Below, piece by piece: positions 23,695 to 33,146 of a DNA stretch of 64,000 nt. Source of the stretch: Leptolyngbya sp. Heron Island J (GTDB lineage Bacteria; Cyanobacteriota; Cyanobacteriia; Phormidesmidales; Phormidesmidaceae). The DNA is taken from positions 37,963 through 101,962 of the forward strand of contig NZ_AWNH01000080.1 in assembly GCF_000482245.1 (NCBI RefSeq), written 5' to 3'. Position 1 is the first letter of the stretch. Every line of letters begins with the position of its first letter. Made by a program: the position numbers and the translations under genes. The notes below the pieces were generated by a model that ran no database searches, had not been told where the DNA came from, and saw only the letters and a list, made by a program, of their open reading frames with translations.

Positions 23695-23913
23695 ATGTTT
23701 AATAATGTTGGTACTGTTGATCGCCTGCTGCGATTACTTGTAGCAATTGGGTCCCTTTATTTTGGGTTGACGGTTTATGCCGGTTCAACCTTAGGAATGG
23801 TGTTAGATATTGTTGGCAGTGTGGCTTTACTCAGTGGAGTATTTGGTTCCTGCGCTCTCTATGGTCTACTGGGTATCAACACCCGGAAAACCAACCAGGA
23901 TTCAACCACATAA
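23695..23913 (+). CDS. DUF2892-family small membrane protein
   Basis: 72 residues. The N-terminal MFNNVGTVDRLLRLLVAIGS is the family's start, followed by two membrane segments (about 10-28 and 33-58) with GSCALYGLLGI at the end of the second. The same domain occurs fused to rhodaneses such as YgaP, hence a link with sulfur handling. GGAGG lies eight bases before the ATG. It is probably co-transcribed with the DUF302 gene and ends at a strong terminator. Confidence 0.9.
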   Translation: MFNNVGTVDRLLRLLVAIGSLYFGLTVYAGSTLGMVLDIVGSVALLSGVFGSCALYGLLGINTRKTNQDSTT

Positions 23914-23956
23914 TTCCTACTTAACGTTCTCTTATCTCTTCTAAAGCCAATACTCG

Positions 23957-23990
23957 GCTGGAGCATTTGCTCCAGCACGAGTTTTTTTTA
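23957..23990 (+). terminator. rho-independent terminator after the DUF2892 gene
   Basis: GCTGGAGCA (23957-23965) is the reverse complement of TGCTCCAGC (23968-23976), followed after five bases by eight T residues (23982-23989). Confidence 0.92.
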
Positions 23991-23999
23991 GTCGTCTTT

Positions 24000-24458
24000 T
24001 TAGATAACATCCATGGATGATGGACTGTACAGTATGTCGTTGCTGCGTCGACAATTACTTAATTCCTTAACCGGTACTGTGGTAGCGGCAACCGTAGGTT
24101 CAGCATTTTCGGTAATGGGACAGACACAGTCGTCTCGATGCAACCACTGCTGACCAACCTGATAGAGGGCCATAAATACAGGCTTCAGCTCTTTACCTTT
24201 TGGAGTGACAGAATATTCCACACGAGGCGGGATTTCTGGGTAAGCCCGTCGAGCGATAATCCCATGCTCCTCTAAGCTTCGCAGTTTGGCCGTTAGGGTT
24301 TTGCTACTGATTCCAGGTAAAGCAGTTAACAGCTCATGGGTGCGACAATCTTGATCCCAAAGCTGGCGTAAGATCAATAATGACCATTTGCCACCTAACA
24401 TATCAAGGATGAACTGAATCGGACATTGGGACTGAAAACAACTATGGGTGTCGAGCAT
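24000..24458 (-). CDS. HxlR-family transcriptional regulator
   Basis: 152 residues. The HxlR winged helix is complete: CPIQFILDMLGGKWSLLILR (about 12-31), GISSKTLTAKLRSLEEHGII (about 49-68) and PPRVEYSVTPKGKELKPV (about 76-93). Cysteines occur at 7, 12 and 38 and as DDCVCP near 110; members such as HypR sense disulfide or electrophile stress through an N-terminal cysteine, so a redox signal is likely here (inference). It is divergent from the alternative oxidase gene with 263 bases between, and probably controls it. Confidence 0.92.
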   Translation of the reverse strand: MLDTHSCFQSQCPIQFILDMLGGKWSLLILRQLWDQDCRTHELLTALPGISSKTLTAKLRSLEEHGIIARRAYPEIPPRVEYSVTPKGKELKPVFMALYQVGQQWLHRDDCVCPITENAEPTVAATTVPVKELSNCRRSNDILYSPSSMDVI

Positions 24459-24721
24459 ATTGTCCGAAAAAATAGGCCTACCTGTATCTACTTACCTCTT
24501 ATTTTGTCTGATCAGTTTGCGACAAAAATTAAGACATTCTTAAATGGATTGAAGTTTAATTTTTCTTTAAGGTGAAAGCCCAAATCACCTAGTAATCATT
24601 TTTTTACTGAAAGAAACTCTAATTTTTCCTATTACTCCCCTAAGAGACCCTAAAGAAACGGTCTTGCCATTTTTGAGAGACAAGTGAGGATATAAGGAGC
24701 ACCAAGAAAGAGAGCTTTAGC
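24459..24721. promoter_or_regulatory. divergent promoter region of HxlR and alternative oxidase
   Basis: The sequence directly before the HxlR start (24474-24495) has a CTACCTGTATCTACTTACCT repeat pattern that may bind the regulator. The remaining part is AT-rich. A GAGAGC/AAGGAGC-type ribosome site precedes ATG 24722. Confidence 0.4.
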
Positions 24722-25393
24722 ATGATTAGACTATTGGTTGGCATACTGGTCTTTGTCATTAATGTTGTCTATCGAAACCGCCCTTATCCACGATTTTATG
24801 TTCTTGAAACAGTTGCTCGTGTTCCTTACTTCTCCTATTTATCGGTCTTACACCTCTACGAAACGCTTGGATGGTGGCGTAAAATAGATTGGCTGAAAGT
24901 TCATTTTGCTGAATCTTGGAATGAGTTGCATCACCTGTTAATCATGGAAGAGCTAGGAGGTGATGGACGCTGGATCGATCGATTTTTGGCTCGTCATACA
25001 GCCTTGCTTTACTACTGGATTGTGATCGGGCTCTATTTAGTAGCACCTAATGCTGCTTATAACTTTATGGAGCTAGTTGAACAGCATGCCTATGCAAGCT
25101 ATGACAAGTTTTTGATCCAGGAAGAAACTCATCTCAAAACCCTACCTGCCCCTCAAGTTGCCATTGATTATTACCGAGATGGCGATCTCTACATGTTTGA
25201 TGAGTTTCAAACAGCTCAGCCACCGGCCCAACGTCGACCCGAGATCAACAATCTCTATGATGTTTTTGTTGCCATTCGTGATGACGAGATGGAACATGTC
25301 AAAACAATGGTCGCCTGTCAACAGCCTGATGCTCACCTGCAATTTAGCAGTCCTCACACCCCTCAACTACAGACTGAAGTTGCTGGCAACTAA
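24722..25393 (+). CDS. alternative oxidase / plastid terminal oxidase-type quinol oxidase
   Basis: 223 residues with all four di-iron blocks: LET at 28-30, NELHHLLIMEELGG at 67-80, VEQHAYASYDKF at 119-130 and RDDEMEH at 186-192. Hydrophobic stretch 95-112 dips into the membrane. The enzyme oxidises plastoquinol and reduces O2 to water without pumping protons, acting as a safety valve for an over-reduced quinone pool. Only some cyanobacteria have it. Neighbours are a divergent HxlR regulator, a pseudo-receiver and AcsF, another di-iron O2-using protein. Confidence 0.95.
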   Translation: MIRLLVGILVFVINVVYRNRPYPRFYVLETVARVPYFSYLSVLHLYETLGWWRKIDWLKVHFAESWNELHHLLIMEELGGDGRWIDRFLARHTALLYYWIVIGLYLVAPNAAYNFMELVEQHAYASYDKFLIQEETHLKTLPAPQVAIDYYRDGDLYMFDEFQTAQPPAQRRPEINNLYDVFVAIRDDEMEHVKTMVACQQPDAHLQFSSPHTPQLQTEVAGN

Positions 25394-25499
25394 GCCATAA
25401 CTAAAAAGATTCAGCCTGCTCCACAATGACAAAAAAACACTGGCTCTATTGCATTTATCAGCAGGGCCAGTGTATACCTCTATTCAAAGGAGCCCCCCT

Positions 25500-25919
25500 A
25501 TGGCTAAATCTCTATTTCAAACCACCAGACATATTCTAGTGATTACTCCAGTTGAAGATATGGAAGTGATTCTACGGTTGAGTCTTGAATTAATCGCCAA
25601 CGCCCACATTTCAACTGTCTCTACAATTACCCAAGCAATTGGTATTGCTACAGTTTACCAGCCCGATCTGTTGTTATTAGATACTGATGTCATTCAAGAG
25701 TACCAGTTGTTTGTTTTGAGATCAGTTCCCGTGCTACGGCAAACCCCGATGATTTTTCTTGTTCCCCGCGTGCGAACCAGTGATCGACAACAAAGTGAAC
25801 GATTAGGAATCAACAGCATTTTGGCAAAACCATTTGACCCATCCGAACTCATAAAACAAGTAAATATCAGCTTAAGGTGTGCGTCTATTTCACCATTGAT
25901 GGCTACAAGCAATGCTTAA
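25500..25919 (+). CDS. receiver-like (pseudo-receiver) single-domain protein
   Basis: 139 residues from ATG 25500, preceded by AAAGGAG. The fold follows a response-regulator receiver: HILVITPVED at strand 1, PDLLLLDTDV with aspartate 61 at the phosphorylation position, and ILAKPFDPSELI with lysine 110. The acidic pair usually found after strand 1 is replaced by ITP, and the Thr/Ser after strand 4 by Val/Pro (IFLVPR), so ordinary phosphotransfer chemistry is doubtful. It lies between the alternative oxidase and acsF, about 107 bases after the former, suggesting a regulator of that set. Confidence 0.82.
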   Translation: MAKSLFQTTRHILVITPVEDMEVILRLSLELIANAHISTVSTITQAIGIATVYQPDLLLLDTDVIQEYQLFVLRSVPVLRQTPMIFLVPRVRTSDRQQSERLGINSILAKPFDPSELIKQVNISLRCASISPLMATSNA

Positions 25920-26055
25920 TTAAGTTTACTCTGACCGCAACAATAGCAGTAGATTAAGTTTTAGCATTGGGGCACCAATACTCTAGTATCTGGTTTGCTT
26001 TTCTCTTTATAATGCCCACAAAGCTATAAACAGACATTGGAGACATCAAAACGCT

Positions 26056-27126
26056 ATGGTCAGCACCACATCGTCCTCAGCTAAGGTTGCCGCCAGTCAA
26101 AAATCGCAGGTTGAAGAGAATTTACTGACGCCTCGTTTTTACACGACAGACTTTGAAAAAGCGGCTAATTTAGATCTTTCTGAAGGGGAAGTGGATTTAC
26201 AGGCAATGTTGTCCGAGATGAGGGCTGATTACAATCGCCATCATTTTGTTCGTAATGATGCTTTTAAGCAGACATGGGACCACATTCAGGGGGAAGAGCG
26301 ACAAGCGTTTATCGACTATCTAGAACGCTCATGTGTTTCAGAATTCTCAGGTTTTTTGTTATTTAAGGAGTTGTCGCGTAAGCTCAAGGGACGCAGCCCA
26401 ATACTGGCAGAAATGTTTTCGTTGATGGCCCGCGATGAAGCTCGCCATGCCGGTTTTCTCAATAAGGCCATGGCAGATTTTAATATCTCATTAGATCTTG
26501 GTAAGCTTACTAAAAAACGAGATTATACGTTTTTCCCGGTGGAGTGGGTTATCTATGCCGTGTACCTATCAGAGAAAATTGGCTACTGGCGCTATATTTT
26601 GATCCATCGTCATTTGGAACAGCATCCCGAAAATCGCTTTTATCCGTTGTTTAACTACTTTGAAAGCTGGTGTCAGGACGAGAATCGCCACGGAGATATT
26701 TTTAAAGCATTGTTGCGATCGCAGCCCAACATGTGGAAAACCTGGCAGTCTCGCCTCTGGAGCCGCTTTTTCCTGCTCTCTGTTTTTGCCACCCATAGCC
26801 TCACCGTCCACGAGCGCACCAAATTTTACGAAATGCTTGGTCTCGACGCCACCCAGTTTGACACCGACGTCATTCGCGAGACGAATAACACTTCAGCTCG
26901 TGCTTTCCCGGTAATTCTCGATGTTGATCATCCCGAATTCTTTAAGCGCCTCGATCGCTGCGCTGCCCGCAATCTAAAAATGAAAACCATTGCCGAAAGT
27001 GCAGCTCCTAAGGTGTGGAAGTTCTTGCGCAAGGTTTCTTTGGTGGCTGGTACGGTCGGAGACCTGCTGCGTCTATATTTAATCCCTGCCATTGATGCCG
27101 AGGCAATTAGAGCCACAGTTCGTTAA
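26056..27126 (+). CDS. acsF: Mg-protoporphyrin IX monomethyl ester oxidative cyclase
   Basis: 356 residues. The di-iron motifs are SEFSGF with glutamate 96, DEARH at 127-131 and DENRH at 208-212, plus a further glutamate in PVEW near 163. The enzyme makes the fifth ring of chlorophyll with O2 and electrons, together with Ycf54, at the thylakoid or plasma membrane. Cyanobacteria often hold two forms, one for high and one for low oxygen; the neighbours here (alternative oxidase, redox regulator) fit a specialised copy, but this cannot be settled from one sequence. Confidence 0.96.
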   Translation: MVSTTSSSAKVAASQKSQVEENLLTPRFYTTDFEKAANLDLSEGEVDLQAMLSEMRADYNRHHFVRNDAFKQTWDHIQGEERQAFIDYLERSCVSEFSGFLLFKELSRKLKGRSPILAEMFSLMARDEARHAGFLNKAMADFNISLDLGKLTKKRDYTFFPVEWVIYAVYLSEKIGYWRYILIHRHLEQHPENRFYPLFNYFESWCQDENRHGDIFKALLRSQPNMWKTWQSRLWSRFFLLSVFATHSLTVHERTKFYEMLGLDATQFDTDVIRETNNTSARAFPVILDVDHPEFFKRLDRCAARNLKMKTIAESAAPKVWKFLRKVSLVAGTVGDLLRLYLIPAIDAEAIRATVR

Positions 27127-27299
27127 CACAGGTCGGGCAGTGCAGGGTCATGGTAGATGCTACATAAAGTTCTGCGATCGCACCCTTAACAAAATAGGAA
27201 GATATTCTATTGATTCGGTGAACGCTAGTCAAAATACAGTTCTGTAGGTTGAACACGTCCATAATTCAGAAGCATTCAGTGAGGACGACAGAAATAGCC

Positions 27300-28550
27300 A
27301 TGGAGATTGCTGATAATACGTCGAGGCTAACCGTGCTGGGCTTACCCGCAGAGCAAGGAAGGTGGTTATTTATCCCTTTGGGCATGGTGATTTTGCTGTG
27401 TTCCGGTAGTGTTTACTCCTGGAGTATTTTTAGAACACCTCTAGAAAATGAGCTAAATATTAGTGCAACAGCCAGCTTGTTACCATACACCTTTGTGCTT
27501 ATTTTCTATGCTGTTTTTGTGCTAGTTACAGGTGCCTATATCCCTCGGTTTGGCGTTCGATTAGTAACAATAATTGGGGGGATTATAGTGGGCTGTGGCT
27601 ATATTCTTTCCAGCTTTGCCACACATGTTGGAGTTTTAACATTTACCTATGGCGTGATTGCGGGTACTGGCGTTGGTATTACCTATGGGGTACCCATGGT
27701 GGTGGCTGCTCAGTGGTTCCCAGACAGAAAGGGATTAGCGGTGGGCGCAACGATTGTGGGCTTTGGGCTCTCTCCTCTAATCACAGCACCTCTAGCGAAT
27801 TACTTCATTGATACCTACACGGTAAGACCGACGCTACGGCTCCTGGGTATTATCTTTATGGTGATTATTCTAGGCATTGCCGCTTTGCTCAAGTTGCCAC
27901 CTCAGGGCTGGCAACCACGTCACTATCAGCTAGCTTCAGGATCCATTGACAGACGCCGCTATCCGTCTCGTTTACTTAAAAGTCAATCGTTTTATGGTCT
28001 ATGGATCTGCTATTGCATTGGTACTTTGATTGGTTTAAGTGCTATCGGTATTTCTGGCCCGGTCGGAGAGGAGATTATCAAGATTAAGCCAGAGTTGGCG
28101 GCCAGCAGTGTGGCGCTATTTGCACTCTTTAATGGATTCAGTCGGCCTCTGTTTGGTTGGCTGTGCGATCGCATTAAACCCCACTATGTAGCCATTGGCT
28201 CCTACACCTTATCAATGATTGCCTGTTTGTTAATGTTAGGGGCTCAACAAGGCCAGGTTCTCACCTACCTGATTGCCTTCTGTATATTTTGGTTTTGTTT
28301 AGGTGGCTGGTTAGCTATGGCTCCGACCATAACGCTACAGTTTTTTGACCCTAATCGGTATGCTCAAAATTATGGCATTGTCTTCACAGCCTATGGTGTA
28401 GGTGCACTGCTTGGCACAGTGGCCACTGGACAAATTCGAGATTGGTTAGGGACCTATCTCTATGTGTTTTATCCCATGGCTTTGTTGGCAATAGTGGGCA
28501 TTTTTACGGCAGGGGCAATGCTCAAACGCGAAGTAGGAAATCTCAGATAA
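27300..28550 (+). CDS. MFS transporter, oxalate/formate antiporter (OFA) type
   Basis: 416 residues from ATG 27300; a TTG at 27249 in frame is possible but less likely. Twelve membrane segments fit. Typical OFA features are GRWLFIPLGMVILLCSGSVY and SWSIFRTPL at the first helix, GVIAGTGVGITYGVPMVVAA in helix 4 and the QWFPDRKGLAVGATIVGFGL loop. These carriers exchange small carboxylates such as oxalate, formate, lactate or pyruvate; the substrate here is unknown. It follows acsF on the same strand at 173 bases and is convergent with the channel gene. Confidence 0.9.
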   Translation: MEIADNTSRLTVLGLPAEQGRWLFIPLGMVILLCSGSVYSWSIFRTPLENELNISATASLLPYTFVLIFYAVFVLVTGAYIPRFGVRLVTIIGGIIVGCGYILSSFATHVGVLTFTYGVIAGTGVGITYGVPMVVAAQWFPDRKGLAVGATIVGFGLSPLITAPLANYFIDTYTVRPTLRLLGIIFMVIILGIAALLKLPPQGWQPRHYQLASGSIDRRRYPSRLLKSQSFYGLWICYCIGTLIGLSAIGISGPVGEEIIKIKPELAASSVALFALFNGFSRPLFGWLCDRIKPHYVAIGSYTLSMIACLLMLGAQQGQVLTYLIAFCIFWFCLGGWLAMAPTITLQFFDPNRYAQNYGIVFTAYGVGALLGTVATGQIRDWLGTYLYVFYPMALLAIVGIFTAGAMLKREVGNLR

Positions 28551-28610
28551 AGTCTCAAGAGCATGGATGAGTTCGCGGCTTGATCAGGTTATCCTCTGAA
28601 TCAGCAACGG

Positions 28611-29678
28611 CTAGTATTGTCGACGAATTGGGCCAAGAATTTGGTTTAGTCGATATAGCTCATCGGACGAGCCGAGGGCGATCACCAGATCCCCAGAACA
28701 GAGGACAGTATCAGCATTCGGGCCGACAATTAGGGAATTATCGGCTCGACGAATGGCCAGAATTAAGGCCCCTGATTTCATTCTTAACTTAGTTTCTCCA
28801 AGAGTTTTACCAATTTGGGGACAATGTTCTGGAGAAATCAGAAATTCTTCTATATAGACAGTGCGATCTGCGCCCGTGAGAATACCATCTAAAAAGTCGA
28901 CAACTTGAGGACGTAAAGCGGCGGCAGCCATGCGCTTCCCCCCCGTAATGTAGGGAGAAACAACCACGTCTGCACCACCTCGCTGCAGTTTTTGAACAGC
29001 TTCTTCAGTACTGGCCCGAGCAATGGCTCGAACATTCGGAGCAAGGGTTTTGGCGGAGAGAACTGTATATAAATTCTCGGCATCAGAGGGCAGCGCCGCG
29101 ACTAAACCACAGGCTCGTTCAATGCCTACTTGCAAGAGAACATGATCCAGGGTGGCATCTCCTTGAAAGGTGATAAATCCCATCTGCTGAGCAGCTTGAA
29201 TCGAAGCCTCATGGGAGTCCACTACAATAAATGGGATTGTCTCAATTGAAAACTCGGTGGCAACTTGCCGTCCGGTGCGGCCAAATCCACAGATGATGTA
29301 ATGGCTTGTTAAGGATTGCATAAGCTTACGGCGCTGTCTTAAGCGAATACCGGACTGTAAGTGTCCTTGAATTAGAGCTTCTGTAAAACAATTTAAGATA
29401 TAGGCGATGACAACAACGCCCATTAAAATCAAGATAATGGTAAATAATCGCCCTCTGGCACCCAAGGGCTGAACTTCGGCAAACCCCACTGTTGCTAGGG
29501 TGATGACAGACATGTAGGCTGCATCTAACCAGGTCCATCCTTCAATCACTCTGTACCAGAAAATGCCTGTGATCACTACACAACCAAGTGCGATCGCCCC
29601 ACCTAATAGATGCCGTCGGGTTCGTTGATACGTTTCTTCAATATGTGAATCAGACAGGGATGAACGGGGTGAGCGCAT
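28611..29678 (-). CDS. two-helix K+ channel-like protein with RCK (TrkA-N/TrkA-C) domains
   Basis: 355 residues. Two membrane helices (about 25-42 and 78-98) enclose a pore loop (AAYMSVITLATVGFAEVQPL); then a TrkA-N Rossmann fold (YIICGFGRTGRQVATEFSIE, about 128-147) and a TrkA-C domain to residue 345. This is the MthK-like layout of ligand-gated K+ channels. The selectivity filter at 63-67 reads TVGFA rather than TVGYG, so the second glycine is an alanine; conduction may be altered. It is convergent with the OFA gene (60 bases) and divergent from the P-type ATPase. Confidence 0.92.
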   Translation of the reverse strand: MRSPRSSLSDSHIEETYQRTRRHLLGGAIALGCVVITGIFWYRVIEGWTWLDAAYMSVITLATVGFAEVQPLGARGRLFTIILILMGVVVIAYILNCFTEALIQGHLQSGIRLRQRRKLMQSLTSHYIICGFGRTGRQVATEFSIETIPFIVVDSHEASIQAAQQMGFITFQGDATLDHVLLQVGIERACGLVAALPSDAENLYTVLSAKTLAPNVRAIARASTEEAVQKLQRGGADVVVSPYITGGKRMAAAALRPQVVDFLDGILTGADRTVYIEEFLISPEHCPQIGKTLGETKLRMKSGALILAIRRADNSLIVGPNADTVLCSGDLVIALGSSDELYRLNQILGPIRRQY

Positions 29679-29931
29679 AAATGTTTTTAGCGTTGCTGAT
29701 CCAAATATAATTTTCTTTTAAGGATGTGACTGTATAGCGTTTCTAATCGATTGCTTTATCCTTTAAACCAGCCCTGGCTATTGTTTACTTAAATTTAACT
29801 AACGCCAATAAGAGCTGCAACCTTACGTTTTCCCGAAGAACTATAGGCATTTCTATCATCACGATGCATTTCTTTTATTATCATGAGATTTTACGTTTGT
29901 TAGCATTAGTTTGCAGCGGTAGAAATACTCT

Positions 29932-29946
29932 CTGCTGCTGCTGCTG
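29932..29946 (+). repeat. (CTG)5 microsatellite before the P-type ATPase gene
   Basis: Five CTG units lie just before the ribosome site (CAGGAG) of the gene starting at 29958. Changes in unit number would move the leader but not the frame of the protein. Confidence 0.8.
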
Positions 29947-29957
29947 CAGGAGTAAAC

Positions 29958-32693
29958 ATGTCAACCCAATCACAATCGCACGCATTTCACCATCTCTCTA
30001 GTCAACAAACAATTGACTTTTTCCATAGCAATATAGAAAAGGGATTAACGGCAGAAGACATTGCCACACGTTACGAAACCTATGGTTGGAACGAGCTGAT
30101 TGTAAAGCCTGGGCAACCGGCCTGGCTTAAGTTTTTATTGCAGTTTCACCAGCCACTTCTCTATATTCTGTTGATTGCAGGTGCTGTTAAGGCGTCTCTC
30201 GGCTCATTGACCAATGCCGCTGTCATCTGGGGAGTGACTGTTCTCAATGCTGTCATTGGCTATGTGCAAGAAGCTAAAGCGGAAGGGGCAATTGCCTCGT
30301 TAGCCCAAGCTGTGGTTACTGAAACTACGGTTCTGCGCGATGGACAGCTATTGCAAGTGCCTTCACGAGATTTGGTGCCAGGAGATATCGTATTACTGAC
30401 TTCTGGGGATAAGGTGCCTGCAGACGTCCGGCTGGTGCAAACGCGTAATTTGCAGATTGATGAGTCTGCCTTAACTGGAGAATCTGTACCTGTTGAAAAA
30501 TCTACTCAGTCGTTGGCAACGGATACGGTATTAGCGGAACGGACTAATATGGCCTATGCGGGTAGTTTTGTCACCTTTGGGCAGGGCCGGGGGGTGATTG
30601 TTGCGATCGCAAACGCTACAGAAGTTGGCAAAATATCCCAGTCCATGGAGGAGCGAACTAACCTCAGCACCCCACTGACCCGCAAGTTTGCTCGATTCAG
30701 CCGCATTTTACTCTACGGCATTCTGACCCTGGCTACCCTCACCTTCACCATTGGTTTAGCCCAGGGAGAAACCTGGGTCTACATGTTTGAAGCCGCTGTT
30801 GCATTAGCAGTCAGTGCAATTCCCGAAGGATTACCAGCCGTTGTCACCATCACCCTGGCCATTGGCGTTAATCGCATGGCCCAGCGACATGCCATCATCC
30901 GTAAACTGCCAGCCGTTGAATCCCTAGGCAGCGCCACGATCGTTTGCTCCGACAAGACCGGCACGCTAACAGAAAACCAAATGACCGTGCAGGCAATCTA
31001 TGCAGGCAGACAACATTATCAAGTCAGTGGTGGCGGATATAGCCCCAAAGGTGAGATTACTAAAGCTGGTCACAACAACAAGCAAACGCCTTTTGAAGAT
31101 GGATTACCCCAGGCAATAGAGACTTGTTTAACCGCCGGCGTCTTATGTAATGATAGTCAGCTCAAACACACCGGAGAACATTGGGTTGTCATCGGAGATC
31201 CAACAGAAGGAGCCTTGATTACTTCAGCGGCTAAGGCCGACTTGAGCCAGGCTGGTCTGGCAGCCACCAATCCTCGTTTAGATTCAATCCCATTTGAATC
31301 CGAGTATCAGTATATGGCCAGCCTACATGATGCTGAGTCTCGCGTCATTTATGTTAAAGGCTCAGTTGAGGCTCTTTTGAGTCGGTGTACCCATATGGTA
31401 GATTTCTCTGGGCAGATCATTCCTCTAGAGCGAGAAGAGATTGATCAAGCAGTGAACTTGATGACAGCCCAAGCATTACGAGTACTAGCTTTTGCCCAGA
31501 AACGTGTAGAGCCTCATCAGCATGCCATCGACCATGATCACATTGAAACTGATCTAGTCTTTTTAGGATTGCAGGGTATGATCGATCCCCCTCGTCCTGA
31601 AGCGATCGCCGCTGTACATAGCTGTCAGACGGCTGGTATTCAAATCAAGATGATTACCGGCGACCATATTGCAACAGCTCAGGCCATTGCCCAGCGCATG
31701 GGTATTCAAAAGACAGCCGCTGTCCTGGCATTTGAAGGGCAGAAGCTAGCCACCATGGACGATTTTGAATTGTCTCAAGCCGTGAGCGCTGGAGATGTAT
31801 TTGCCAGGGTTGCCCCAGCCCAGAAACTACGATTGGTAGAAGCACTCCAGACCAAAGGTGAAATTGTTGCCATGACCGGCGATGGGGTCAATGATGCCCC
31901 AGCCCTCAAGCAAGCCGACATTGGTATTGCCATGGGCAAAGGTGGCACTGAGGTAGCCAGAGAAGCCGCAGATATGTTGCTAACAGATGACAACTTTGCC
32001 TCCATTGAAGCCGCAGTCGAAGAAGGTCGCACCGTTTATCAAAATTTACGCAAGGCTATTGCCTTTCTCTTGCCCGTCAATGGCGGAGAATCCATGACTA
32101 TCTTGATCAGTGCTCTATTGGCCAGGGATCTGCCGATTCTCTCACTCCAGGTGCTTTGGCTAAACATGATCAACTCTCTGACCATGACGGTGCCTCTGGC
32201 GTTTGAGCCCAAGTCAAATGGGAGTATGCAACAGCCTCCGCGTCACCCGAAAGAGCCTCTCATTACCCGAAAATTATTGCACCGTATTTTGCTGGTTTCG
32301 CTGTTTAACTGGATCTTAATCTTCGGTATGTTTGAATGGGCAAAATTCACCACTGGCGATGTTGCGATCGCCCGTACAATGGCAATCCAATCGCTAGTCG
32401 CCGCTCGCATTGTTTATTTACTAAGTATTAGCCAGTTAGGAATTAGTCTGCTCAGCTTTGCGCGTCGCCGGTGTACATCGATTACCAATGCACCTATCTT
32501 GCTGTTAGGGATTGCAGGTGCTGTTGTATTGCAAATTGTATTTAGTCAGTGGTCCGTGATGAATACGCTATTTGAGACTGCTCCTCTCACCTGGAACCAG
32601 TGGCTTATTTGTTTGCTACCCATGGTGCCGATGATCCCTTGGGCCATTATGGCCAACTTAATCGATCCATCCCATAAATCTAAAGCTGTTTGA
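29958..32693 (+). CDS. P2-type cation-transporting ATPase
   Basis: 911 residues. The N-terminal cation-ATPase domain is followed by TGES at 173-176 (actuator), IPEGLP at 288-293 in helix 4, the phosphorylation site DKTGT at 332-336, a nucleotide domain, the GDGVND hinge near 640 and six C-terminal helices. It pumps a cation across the membrane at the cost of ATP. Helix 6 reads [12 protein letters not shown] instead of the LWVNLVTDG of Ca2+ pumps, lacking the calcium-binding aspartate, so calcium should not be assumed; Na+, Mg2+ or Mn2+ are other options. CAGGAG precedes ATG. An imperfect terminator follows at 32699-32743. Confidence 0.93.
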   Translation: MSTQSQSHAFHHLSSQQTIDFFHSNIEKGLTAEDIATRYETYGWNELIVKPGQPAWLKFLLQFHQPLLYILLIAGAVKASLGSLTNAAVIWGVTVLNAVIGYVQEAKAEGAIASLAQAVVTETTVLRDGQLLQVPSRDLVPGDIVLLTSGDKVPADVRLVQTRNLQIDESALTGESVPVEKSTQSLATDTVLAERTNMAYAGSFVTFGQGRGVIVAIANATEVGKISQSMEERTNLSTPLTRKFARFSRILLYGILTLATLTFTIGLAQGETWVYMFEAAVALAVSAIPEGLPAVVTITLAIGVNRMAQRHAIIRKLPAVESLGSATIVCSDKTGTLTENQMTVQAIYAGRQHYQVSGGGYSPKGEITKAGHNNKQTPFEDGLPQAIETCLTAGVLCNDSQLKHTGEHWVVIGDPTEGALITSAAKADLSQAGLAATNPRLDSIPFESEYQYMASLHDAESRVIYVKGSVEALLSRCTHMVDFSGQIIPLEREEIDQAVNLMTAQALRVLAFAQKRVEPHQHAIDHDHIETDLVFLGLQGMIDPPRPEAIAAVHSCQTAGIQIKMITGDHIATAQAIAQRMGIQKTAAVLAFEGQKLATMDDFELSQAVSAGDVFARVAPAQKLRLVEALQTKGEIVAMTGDGVNDAPALKQADIGIAMGKGGTEVAREAADMLLTDDNFASIEAAVEEGRTVYQNLRKAIAFLLPVNGGESMTILISALLARDLPILSLQVLWLNMINSLTMTVPLAFEPKSNGSMQQPPRHPKEPLITRKLLHRILLVSLFNWILIFGMFEWAKFTTGDVAIARTMAIQSLVAARIVYLLSISQLGISLLSFARRRCTSITNAPILLLGIAGAVVLQIVFSQWSVMNTLFETAPLTWNQWLICLLPMVPMIPWAIMANLIDPSHKSKAV

Positions 32694-33146
32694 AAAAACG
32701 CCCAGGGGGATGACGTGTGATCGAGCCGACAGAACCCTGGGCGACAATTTTAGCTCGACGCGAGCTCGACAATGCTCGTCAAGCGATCGCAGAGGATATG
32801 GATTGAGCCTATGAAACCGCAAAGACAGATTCGACCGACGCTGGCTAGGCAGACGATGCGAGAGTTAGCACCAGGGTAATCGGTGACAACTAAAGCGCGA
32901 AAATAACAGGACAAACAACCTAGAGGCCTAAAACAGTTGGTTAGTATTAACACCCACGGCAAGCGTTAGTCTTTTTACCAACTTTCCAAGCACAGATTGA
33001 TTGCCCTGTTTTTCGCTTTTACTTGAGCGCACAAGGGTTTTAACAGAGCTTTGTCCAGGGATTTCTAAAGTCACAGGCTGAGCAAACCATAACTTTAAAA
33101 AGACAGGTACATAGCTTCACACAAGCAGAAACACAAGCAGAATCCC
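32694..33146. other. intergenic region, no supported gene
   Basis: A stem at 32699-32743 may end the ATPase transcript. The part from 32750 to 32900 contains GC-rich short repeats of GAGCTCGAC/GCTCGACG and a HIP1 site; I find no gene and no known RNA in it. Confidence 0.45.
32699..32743 (+). terminator. stem-loop after the P-type ATPase gene
   Basis: CGCCCAGGG (32699-32707) pairs exactly with CCCTGGGCG (32735-32743), 27-base loop, followed by ACAATTTTAG. The T-run is weak but the position 6 bases after the stop suits a terminator. Confidence 0.55.

Noticed and set aside
29958..32693. Annotating the P-type ATPase as a calcium pump
   Set aside because: The helix 6 aspartate needed for calcium is missing, so the ion is left open.
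32750..32962. Minus-strand open frame of 70 codons after the P-type ATPase
   Set aside because: No ribosome site, atypical composition with many Cys and no recognisable features; probably chance.
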